From: JBEIFW01 sp044370695
GTDB lineage: Bacteria > Actinomycetota > Acidimicrobiia > Acidimicrobiales > Ilumatobacteraceae
Length of the DNA: 9,181 bases
Assembly: GCA_044370695.1 (NCBI GenBank)
Contig: JBILVB010000146.1
Location: forward strand, 1-9,181
Direction: 5' to 3'
In this document: positions 1-6,111 of the stretch, piece after piece
How the letters are laid out: each line of letters begins with the position of its first letter
How positions within the stretch are numbered: the stretch's first letter is position 1
Program-made: the position numbers and the translations under genes
The notes under the pieces: generated by a model
The model's database searches: none
Seen by the model: only the letters and a program-made list of their open reading frames with translations
Told to the model about the DNA's origin: nothing

Positions 1-1511
1 TCGTAGGCGTTCACGTCGTGGAGGTCCGCCCCGTGCGCATCGCCGTGGTCGTCCCCATGGCCGTGACCCCCGTGGCCGGCGTGGCTCGCGTGGCCGGCAT
101 GGTCGTCGTGGCCGGCATGGTCGTCGTGGCCGGCGCCGGCGAATTCGGGCTTTGGCTCACCGAAGGCCGTGCGCTGGTAGAGCCACAGGAGATAGGCGGC
201 GGCGAACACCGTGCCGACGGCAGCGACGACCATGTACCCGCGGAACAGGCCGGTGTTCAGGCCCTCCATCGGCTGGTAGGCCGCCAGGATCGCCGGGAAC
301 TCGCCCCAGAACCCTGCGAGACCGGGTAATCCGAGTGATGCCATCGCACAGAACCCGAGGATCCAGCCGAGCTTCGGGAACTGCTTGAGCATGCCGCCCA
401 GCCGGTTGATCTCGAGCGTGTGGTACCGCTCCTTCACCGAGCCGGCGACGAAGAACAGCATGCCGGTGATCAGGCCGTGGGCGACCATCCCGAACAGGGC
501 GGCGTTGATGCCGAAGTCGGTGAGCGTCGAGATGCCCAACATCACGAAGCCCATGTGCGCCACGGAGGAGAACGCGATGAGACGTTTCATGTCGGTCTGG
601 GCGAGACAGCCGAGTGCGCCGTAGATGATGCCGATGACGGCCAGCAGGCCGATCCACGGCGCCCATTCCTTGGCCCCGAGCGGCAGGATCGGGATGGCGA
701 TCCGCACGAACCCGTAGGTGCCCAGCTTCAGCAGCACCGCAGCCAGGAGCACCGAACCCTGGGTCGGGGCCTGGGTGTGGGCATCGGGGAGCCATGTGTG
801 GAACGGGAACATCGGCACCTTCACGGCGAAGCCGAGGAACATGCCGGCGAAGATCAGCGCCTGGGTGCCCTTGGTCAACGCTGCGGCGCCGGCGCTCAGC
901 TCGCTGATCACGAAGCTCTCGGCCCCGGTCTGGAAGAACAGACCGAGGAAGGCGATCAGCATGAACGCCGAGCCGAACATCGTGTACAGGAAGAACTTCA
1001 ACGAGGCGTACTGGCGCTGCTCGCCGCCCCAGACGCCGATCATGAAGTACATCGGCAGCAGGACGACTTCGAAGAAGACGAAGAACAGGATCAGGTCTTG
1101 CGCCACGAAGGTGCCGTTCATGCCGGTGGCGAGCACCAACATGAGCATCAGGAACGCCTTGGGGTTCCCCGGTGACGGGATGTGGTTCCAGGAGTAGATC
1201 ATCACCAGCACGACGATGACCATCGACAGGATGTACAGCGGCAGGCTGATCCCGTCGAGGCCGATCACGTACCGGGCCTTGACCACCGGGATCCACTTCT
1301 CGTCGACGAAGAACTGCAGGACGTTCGCCTGGTCGAAGTCGAACTTCAGGAGCGTGAAGACCCCGATGCCCAGGGTGACGAGCGCCGTCGCCAGGGCGAT
1401 CACCTTGTGGAGCTGCTCTTCGGACTTGGGCACGAAGAGCATCACGGCCACCCCGACGAGCGGCGCGAACACCCCGGCACTCAGGACCCAGTTGTTGCTG
1501 GTCATTCCCAT
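1..1511 (-). CDS. nuoM: NADH-quinone oxidoreductase subunit M (NuoM, ND4 homologue), 3' end outside window
   Basis: NuoM is the middle antiporter-like proton pump. From ATG 1511 the frame is open to the window edge, giving 503 residues without a stop; E. coli NuoM has 509, so only the last helix and tail are probably missing. Key residues are Glu148 in FFVFFEVVLLPMYFMIGVWG (143-162, E. coli Glu144), Lys231 in AVKVPMFPFHTWLPDAHTQAP (229-249, E. coli Lys234), and the discontinuous-helix region LLAAVLLKLGTYGF. After AAYLLWLYQRTAFGEPKPEF, residues 462-498 form a His/Asp/Gly/Ala-rich loop with twelve His. That loop sits where the homologues pass between the last two core helices (TM13-TM14). The start is set by AGGAG at 9-nt spacing. 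nuoN would be expected next but is not visible. Confidence 0.95.
   Translation of the reverse strand, partial: MGMTSNNWVLSAGVFAPLVGVAVMLFVPKSEEQLHKVIALATALVTLGIGVFTLLKFDFDQANVLQFFVDEKWIPVVKARYVIGLDGISLPLYILSMVIVVLVMIYSWNHIPSPGNPKAFLMLMLVLATGMNGTFVAQDLILFFVFFEVVLLPMYFMIGVWGGEQRQYASLKFFLYTMFGSAFMLIAFLGLFFQTGAESFVISELSAGAAALTKGTQALIFAGMFLGFAVKVPMFPFHTWLPDAHTQAPTQGSVLLAAVLLKLGTYGFVRIAIPILPLGAKEWAPWIGLLAVIGIIYGALGCLAQTDMKRLIAFSSVAHMGFVMLGISTLTDFGINAALFGMVAHGLITGMLFFVAGSVKERYHTLEINRLGGMLKQFPKLGWILGFCAMASLGLPGLAGFWGEFPAILAAYQPMEGLNTGLFRGYMVVAAVGTVFAAAYLLWLYQRTAFGEPKPEFAGAGHDDHAGHDDHAGHASHAGHGGHGHGDDHGDAHGADLHDVNAY
78..131 (-). repeat. 18-bp tandem repeat, two perfect copies and one diverged, in the nuoM His-rich loop
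   Basis: Units GGCATGGTCGTCGTGGCC (plus strand) occur at 96-113 and 114-131, with a diverged copy at 78-95. On the coding strand each unit gives six residues of the type GHDDHA. The unit length equals that of the nuoL repeat but the sequence and phase differ, so the two arrays are not simple copies of each other. Confidence 0.85.
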
Positions 1512-1520
1512 TGCTCGTTG

Positions 1521-1525
1521 CTCCT
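1521..1525 (-). promoter_or_regulatory. Ribosome binding site of nuoM
   Basis: AGGAG on the minus strand overlaps the nuoL stop codon and lies 9 nt before the ATG at 1511. It is 15 nt from the second in-frame ATG at 1505, so it favours 1511 as the start. Confidence 0.6.
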
Positions 1526-3746
1526 ACTTGGCCCTGATGTAGACGACGAGGACGATGGCGGCCACGGACGCTGCCCCGAACAGCAGCGCACCGTACTGCT
1601 GGACCTTTCCGGACTGGATCCCCTTGAGACCCTCACCGGACCCGGAGGCGGTCATGCCGGCACCGTTGACGACACCGTCGACGACACCCTGATCGATCCA
1701 CCGGTAGACCCATCGCCCGAGTCCGGCCGAGACGCGCCCGGCGGTGTTGACGATCTGGTCGATGACTCGCTGGTTCACCCAGTACGCCGCCCGAGCGATC
1801 GGGTGGGCGATCGCCCGCACCACGACCTGCTCGTACAGGGCGTCGAGGTAGTACTTGTTGACGAGGAACGTGTGGCCCCAACGGGCCGGTGCGAACCGCT
1901 TCGTCAGTCCCTTGAGCGGGCCGAAGTCCTTGGCGAACAGGCCGAGCCCGACGAGCAGACCGGCCAGCGCGATCGCCACCGAGATCAGCGCCTCGCTCCA
2001 GTGGAACGGTGCATGGCTCAGCTTGGGGAAGTACTGCTGACTGGCCGGCTCGAACCAGTTGGTGAAGTACTCGAGCCCGAAGGGCAACGCGTTGAGGAAG
2101 CCGGAGCCGACCGACACCACTGCGAGGACGACGAGCGGCACGGTGATGAGCGCCGGCGACTCGTGCGGACCGTGCGCCCCGTGAGCGTCGTGCGCCCCGT
2201 GAGCGTCGTGCGCCCCGTGAGCGTCGTGCGCCCCGTCGTGATGCTCACCGGCGGCGGCGCCCCGGGGCGAGCCGAGGAAGGTGAGGTACGTCGCACGCCC
2301 CATGTAGGCCGCCGTGAAGAACGCCCCGAGCAGACCGAGCCACATGAACAACTCGTAGCCCTGGTAGCCCACGTTGGCCAGGATCTCGTCTTTCGAGAAG
2401 AAGCCGGCGAAGGGGATGATGCCGCAGAGCGACACCGTGCCGAGCATCCAGGTCCAGAAGGTGATCGGCATCTTGCGCCACAAGCCGCCCATGTCCTTCT
2501 TCATGTCGAAGGAGTGGTGGGACCCGGAATGGGCCACCGAGCCGGCGCAGAGGAACAGCAGCGCCTTGAAGAAGGCGTGGGTGAAGATGTGGAACACCGC
2601 CATCGTCCACGCACCGGCGCCGAGGCCCAGCATCATGTAGGCGAGCTGGCCGACCGTCGAGTACGCGAGCACCTTCTTGATGTCACTCTGGACGCAGGCG
2701 AGCAGGCCGGAGATCAGGATCGTGATCACCGAGATCACCAGGATGAGGTTGACCCCGCCGCCGGCCATGTCGAAGCCCTGGTAGAAGACCCCGTACAGGC
2801 GGGCGACCAGGTACACGCCGGCGACGACCATCGTGGAGGAGTGCAGCAACGACGACACCGGGGTCGGGCCGGCCATCGCGTCGGGGAGCCAGGTGTGCAA
2901 CGGGAACTGGCCGGACTTGCCGATGCAGCCGACGAACAGCGCGATCGCCGCCCACATCAGCACCCGTGAATCGATCGTCCCCGCCAACGCGACCTCGTTG
3001 GTCTCCTTGATCGAGAACGTCCCCGTCGAGAAGTACAGGATGCAGATGCCGACCAGCAGGCCGACGTCACCGGTGCGCGTGGTGAAGAACGCCTTCAGCG
3101 CCGCTCGGGCATTGGGCTCCTCCTCCCACCAGTGCCCGATCAACATGAACGAACACAGGCCCATCAGCTCCCAGCCGAGGAGGAGCTGCAGGGTGTTCTC
3201 GGCGATGACCATGTTGAGCATCGACGCCGTGAACAAGGTGAGCGCTGCGAAGAAGTGCGTGAAGCGGCGGTCGCCGCGCACGTACTCCAATGAGTAGAGG
3301 TGCACGAAGAAGGAGATGAAGCTGACGACCACCAGCAGCACGACCGCGAGTCCGTCGATGTGCTGGCCGATCGAGAACGTGGTGCCCCCGTTGCTCCACC
3401 AGGTCCACTGCTTGATCACCGGTGTGGCGCTGGTGCCCACCGAGTGGCCACCCTCGCCTTCGGCGGCGAGCACCGGGAGCGACTCACCGGCACCGGAGAC
3501 GACCAGCGCACTGTGCTCGGCGCCGGCGGCACCCGCACGGTCGATCCAGTTCAATGCGGCGCCGCAGGACAGCACGAGCGCGATGAACAGCGCCGCGACC
3601 CCGAAGTACGCACCGTGGTTCGTCAGCTTGCCGGTGCGCTTGCCCAGGAACAGCTCGAACAGGAACCCGACCGCCGGGACGATGGGGATGATCCAGGCGT
3701 GCTCGAGGAACCAGCCGGCGGACTGTGCAGTGGCGGAGGCGAGCAC
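1524..3746 (-). CDS. nuoL: NADH-quinone oxidoreductase subunit L (NuoL, ND5 homologue) with His-rich loop
   Basis: NuoL is the distal Mrp-antiporter-like proton pump. At 740 residues it is much longer than E. coli NuoL (613). Core motifs are intact: GWELMGLCSFMLIGHWWEEE (191-210) with Glu193 (E. coli Glu144), GKSGQFPLHTWLPDAMAGPTP (276-296) with Lys277 (Lys229), SSLLHSSTM with His302, and THAFFKALLFLCAGS further on. Extra length comes from an Ala/Gly/Ser-rich stretch of about 45 residues around 66-115 in an early loop, a His-rich insertion at 502-528 (ten His in 27 residues, repeat GAHDAH), and a long C-terminal region with an amphipathic lateral helix and final membrane anchor (about 715-735). 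The start is GTG at 3746, with AAGGG 8 nt upstream. It ends 12 nt before nuoM. Confidence 0.95.
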   Translation of the reverse strand: MLASATAQSAGWFLEHAWIIPIVPAVGFLFELFLGKRTGKLTNHGAYFGVAALFIALVLSCGAALNWIDRAGAAGAEHSALVVSGAGESLPVLAAEGEGGHSVGTSATPVIKQWTWWSNGGTTFSIGQHIDGLAVVLLVVVSFISFFVHLYSLEYVRGDRRFTHFFAALTLFTASMLNMVIAENTLQLLLGWELMGLCSFMLIGHWWEEEPNARAALKAFFTTRTGDVGLLVGICILYFSTGTFSIKETNEVALAGTIDSRVLMWAAIALFVGCIGKSGQFPLHTWLPDAMAGPTPVSSLLHSSTMVVAGVYLVARLYGVFYQGFDMAGGGVNLILVISVITILISGLLACVQSDIKKVLAYSTVGQLAYMMLGLGAGAWTMAVFHIFTHAFFKALLFLCAGSVAHSGSHHSFDMKKDMGGLWRKMPITFWTWMLGTVSLCGIIPFAGFFSKDEILANVGYQGYELFMWLGLLGAFFTAAYMGRATYLTFLGSPRGAAAGEHHDGAHDAHGAHDAHGAHDAHGAHGPHESPALITVPLVVLAVVSVGSGFLNALPFGLEYFTNWFEPASQQYFPKLSHAPFHWSEALISVAIALAGLLVGLGLFAKDFGPLKGLTKRFAPARWGHTFLVNKYYLDALYEQVVVRAIAHPIARAAYWVNQRVIDQIVNTAGRVSAGLGRWVYRWIDQGVVDGVVNGAGMTASGSGEGLKGIQSGKVQQYGALLFGAASVAAIVLVVYIRAK
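2177..2230 (-). repeat. 18-bp tandem repeat, three perfect copies, in the nuoL His-rich loop
   Basis: Three identical head-to-tail units (plus strand CCCCGTGAGCGTCGTGCG) at 2177-2194, 2195-2212 and 2213-2230, with partial units on both sides. Being 18 bp, each encodes six residues (AHDAHG in rotation), so copy number can change without a frameshift. Perfect identity, including third codon positions, suggests recent expansion by slippage. Confidence 0.9.
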
Positions 3747-3750
3747 GACG

Positions 3751-4053
3751 TCAGCCCTTCATGGTGGACAGCTCGTCCAGCGCGATCGAGCGCCGGTTCC
3801 GGTAGATCAACAACACGATCGCCAACCCGACGCCGACCTCGGCCGCCGCGATCGCGATGACGTAGAGGGCGAAGGTGTGCCCGGCGATGTCGGCACCGTT
3901 GCGCAGGGCGAACGCGAGCAGGTTGATGTTGACCGAGTTCAGGATCAGCTCGATCGACATCAACACGAGCACGGCGTTGCGTCGGGCGATCACCCCGTAG
4001 ACACCGATGCAGAACAGCACGGCCCCGAGGAGGAGGAACTGGTTGATGAGCAC
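3751..4053 (-). CDS. nuoK: NADH-quinone oxidoreductase subunit K (NuoK, ND4L homologue)
   Basis: This 100-residue, three-helix subunit links NuoJ and NuoN in the proton path. Two buried glutamates essential in E. coli (Glu36, Glu72) correspond to Glu35 in LMSIELILNSVN and Glu72 in AIAAAEVGVGLAIV. The RRN motif at 24-26 in the loop after the first helix is also typical. The start is GTG at 4053, with a GGGAGG site unusually close. The stop TGA at 3753-3751 is 4 nt upstream of the nuoL GTG, so the two are likely translationally coupled. Length and residues match the family closely. Confidence 0.95.
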   Translation of the reverse strand: MLINQFLLLGAVLFCIGVYGVIARRNAVLVLMSIELILNSVNINLLAFALRNGADIAGHTFALYVIAIAAAEVGVGLAIVLLIYRNRRSIALDELSTMKG

Positions 4054-4056
4054 GCG

Positions 4057-4063
4057 ACCTCCC
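4057..4063 (-). promoter_or_regulatory. Closely spaced ribosome binding site of nuoK
   Basis: GGGAGGT on the minus strand overlaps the end of nuoJ. Its GGAGG core lies only 4 nt from the GTG start at 4053, shorter than usual. No better in-frame start exists nearby, and the protein length and N-terminus fit the family, so GTG 4053 is kept. Confidence 0.5.
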
Positions 4064-4558
4064 TCAGTCCTTGCGGGCCAGCACGATGGCGCCGATCACG
4101 GCGGCGGTCAGCACGACCGAGAGCGCCCAGAAGGGGATGGCGTACACCCCGAAGATCGAGTCGCTGAGCTCCTGGGTGGTGCGCACCACCGGGTCCTCGG
4201 GCAGCTTCTCGCGCCGGAAACCGTCGATCAGCACGAAGCCGAGCAGACCGGCGAGGACGACCGCCACGAGGACCGCCGGCACCCGGCTGCGGTTGTCCAG
4301 GTTGCCCTCCCGCCCGATCTGGGCGCGGGTGAGCATCGTGCCGAACAGGAACAGCACCATGATCGCTCCGACGTAGACCAGGATCTGCGTGGCCGCCAGG
4401 AATTCGGCGGCCAGGAGGATGTACTGGGCCGAGGCACCGGCGAGCACGAGCACCAACCACAGCGCCGCATGCACGATGTTGCGGGTGGTGACCACCCGGA
4501 CCGCAGCGATCACCATGATCGCCGCGATGATGCCGAAGGCGATGTTCTGGGCGACCAT
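4064..4558 (-). CDS. nuoJ: NADH-quinone oxidoreductase subunit J (NuoJ, ND6 homologue)
   Basis: This 164-residue membrane subunit has about five helices (roughly 5-22, 30-47, 52-75, 94-112, 140-160), the usual NuoJ topology. NuoJ's third helix holds a pi-bulge that changes during turnover and gates the proton/water path; the matching segment AATQILVYVGAIMVLFLFGT (55-74) with the conserved Tyr and Gly residues is clear. Between helices 4 and 5 lies a polar loop of about 25 residues. The ATG at 4558 begins 3 nt after the nuoI stop; the upstream sequence AAGAAGTAGGCG is only a weak ribosome site, so translation is probably coupled to nuoI. The gene is followed by nuoK after 10 nt. Confidence 0.95.
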   Translation of the reverse strand: MVAQNIAFGIIAAIMVIAAVRVVTTRNIVHAALWLVLVLAGASAQYILLAAEFLAATQILVYVGAIMVLFLFGTMLTRAQIGREGNLDNRSRVPAVLVAVVLAGLLGFVLIDGFRREKLPEDPVVRTTQELSDSIFGVYAIPFWALSVVLTAAVIGAIVLARKD

Positions 4559-4561
4559 CGC

Positions 4562-5053
4562 CTACTTCTTGCCCTTCTTGTCGGCACCGGCTTCGAGGTC
4601 GGGGGCCGCCGGCACGGTCTCCATCCACTCACCGAGCTTCTCCTTGTCGTGCAGGAGATCGGCGATGCGGGGCTCGGAGTACTCGTACTCCGGGCTCCAG
4701 AACAGGGCGTCGAACGGGCACACCTCGACGCAGATACCGCAATACATGCACAGCGCGTAGTCGATGTCGAACCGGTCGAGCGCCGAGACCGTCCGGGGCT
4801 TGCCGCCGGCCCGCCGGGGCGGGGCGAGCTGCTTGTGCCCCTCGATGTAGATGCACCAGTCCGGGCAGGACCGGGCGCACAGCATGCAGACGGTGCAGTT
4901 CTCCTCGCGCAGCGCGATCACCCCGCGCGAGCGGATCGGCGGCGCTTCTTTCTCGTGCGGGTACTGCACCGTCTGGGCACCCTCGACGATGGTTCGGGCC
5001 ATCGTCTTGAACGTGACGCCGAGGCCCTTGACCAGGCCGGTTCCGAGGCCCAT
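4562..5053 (-). CDS. nuoI: NADH-quinone oxidoreductase subunit I (NuoI, TYKY homologue, 2x[4Fe-4S])
   Basis: NuoI carries clusters N6a and N6b, relaying electrons to N2 in NuoB. The 163-residue product has two classic CxxCxxCxxxCP motifs: Cys53, 56, 59, 63 in CTVCMLCARSCP and Cys102, 105, 108, 112 in CMYCGICVEVCP. The N-terminal segment (1-30, GLGVTFKTMAR) is the amphipathic membrane-contacting helix of the family. The C-terminus ends in a short basic tail, DKKGKK. With nuoEFG missing, NuoI would be the outermost iron-sulfur subunit and thus the likely docking point for an alternative donor; that is inference. The start ATG at 5053 shares its A with the nuoH stop and has AAGGTGG upstream. The much longer open frame continuing upstream lies within nuoH and is rejected. 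Only 3 nt separate its stop from nuoJ. Confidence 0.96.
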   Translation of the reverse strand: MGLGTGLVKGLGVTFKTMARTIVEGAQTVQYPHEKEAPPIRSRGVIALREENCTVCMLCARSCPDWCIYIEGHKQLAPPRRAGGKPRTVSALDRFDIDYALCMYCGICVEVCPFDALFWSPEYEYSEPRIADLLHDKEKLGEWMETVPAAPDLEAGADKKGKK

Positions 5054-6111
5054 CAGAACACCACCTTCAGGATCGCCGTGACTGCGATGTTGCCCAGCGC
5101 CAGCGGGATGAGGATCTTCCAGGCGAAGCGCTGCAGTTGGTCCTCCCGCAGGCGCGGGAAGGAGAACCGGGCCCAGAAGATCACGAACGACAGCAACAGG
5201 ATCTTGGTGAGCAACAGCACCGGGCCGATCACGTTCATCGCGTTGCCCGAGGTCCAATCGCCCCACGCGGTGGGCAGGCCCCAGCCGCCGAGGAACAGCA
5301 CCGCTGCGATACCGGCGAAGGCACCGGCCGAGGCGAACTCGGCGATGAAGAAGATGAGGAACCGGAACCCGGAATACTCCGTCATGTAGCCGGCGACGAG
5401 TTCGGACTCGGCGATCGGCATGTCGAAGGGGGTCTGGGTCAGCTCGGCCTGAGCGGCGATCACGAAGATCAAGAACCCGACGGCCTGCGTGAGGACGAAC
5501 GGGTTGCCGAGGTAGTCGAACCCGAAGATCGAGCCGTCGTTCTGCGCGATCACGATGCCCTGCAGGTTGAGGGTCCCGGCCTGGATCACGACGCCGACCA
5601 CGGCGAGCACCATCGGCAGCTCGTAGGCGATGAGCTGACCGGCCGCGCGCAACCCGCCCATCAGCGAGTACTTGTTGGCGCTCGACCAGCCGGCCATGAG
5701 GATGCCGAGCACCGAGATGGACGACACCGCCAGCGTGAAGAAGATCCCGGTGTTGAACGTCGCCGGGTCGAGGAAGAACGCGTCCGGGCCCCAGGGGATC
5801 GTGAGGTAGAGCAGGAAGGTCGAGACCAGCACGATGATCGGTGCCAGCTTGAAGATCCGCTTGTCCGCGTTGTCGGGGAACAGGTCTTCCTTCTGGAGCC
5901 ACTTGCCCACCTCGGCGAGCAGCTGCATCGAGCCGTACGGTCCGGCCTCCATGGGCCCGAGGCGGCTCTGCATGAAGCTGACCGCCTTGAACAGGTAGAG
6001 GTAGACGACCGTGCCGGCGATCAGTAGAAGCGCCGCCAGCCCGCCGACCACCCGCAGGATCGACTGGCCCCAGTACGGGATCTCGATCGCCAGTAACGAG
6101 GCTGCGCTCAT
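5053..6111 (-). CDS. nuoH: NADH-quinone oxidoreductase subunit H (NuoH, ND1 homologue)
   Basis: NuoH is the membrane subunit that anchors the hydrophilic arm and forms the quinone entry channel. The 352-residue product, of usual length, has about eight membrane helices. Recognisable elements are MQSRLGP and the first cytoplasmic loop (47-80), GWSSANKYSLMGGLRAA (141-157), AYELPM (162-167), and the long loop TQTPFDMPIAESELVAGYMT (225-244) leading to EYSGFRF (245-251), with conserved acidic residues Glu235, Glu237 and Glu245 that couple quinone chemistry to pumping. The first loop reads GPMEAG (52-57) where most homologues have GPNxVG. The ATG at 6111 is preceded by GGAGA at 9-nt spacing and overlaps the nuoD stop as ATGA; a longer frame extending to 6192 would sit inside nuoD and is rejected. 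The stop overlaps the nuoI start as TGATG. Confidence 0.96.
   Translation of the reverse strand: MSAASLLAIEIPYWGQSILRVVGGLAALLLIAGTVVYLYLFKAVSFMQSRLGPMEAGPYGSMQLLAEVGKWLQKEDLFPDNADKRIFKLAPIIVLVSTFLLYLTIPWGPDAFFLDPATFNTGIFFTLAVSSISVLGILMAGWSSANKYSLMGGLRAAGQLIAYELPMVLAVVGVVIQAGTLNLQGIVIAQNDGSIFGFDYLGNPFVLTQAVGFLIFVIAAQAELTQTPFDMPIAESELVAGYMTEYSGFRFLIFFIAEFASAGAFAGIAAVLFLGGWGLPTAWGDWTSGNAMNVIGPVLLLTKILLLSFVIFWARFSFPRLREDQLQRFAWKILIPLALGNIAVTAILKVVF

Noticed and set aside
420..1175. Plus-strand open frames opposite nuoM
   Set aside because: Low-complexity charged translation, antisense to conserved nuoM sequence; a GC-rich shadow.
2177..2230. Tandem repeat considered as a CRISPR array
   Set aside because: Units are contiguous 18-mers without spacers and are in frame within nuoL, encoding a His-rich loop.
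1182..2969. Long plus-strand open frame (about 595 codons) opposite nuoL
   Set aside because: It is antisense to a confidently identified nuoL, its translation is rich in Arg, Glu, Asp, His and Val without recognisable domains, and long antisense frames are expected from codon bias in GC-rich genes.
5054..5902. N-terminal extension of the nuoI frame upstream of ATG 5053
   Set aside because: It lies in an alternative frame of nuoH; the family N-terminus begins at MGLGTGLVK and the start is coupled to the nuoH stop.
4007..6027. Plus-strand open frames opposite nuoH, nuoI and nuoJ
   Set aside because: Same shadow character; the minus strand holds clear complex I subunits with intact motifs over the whole interval.
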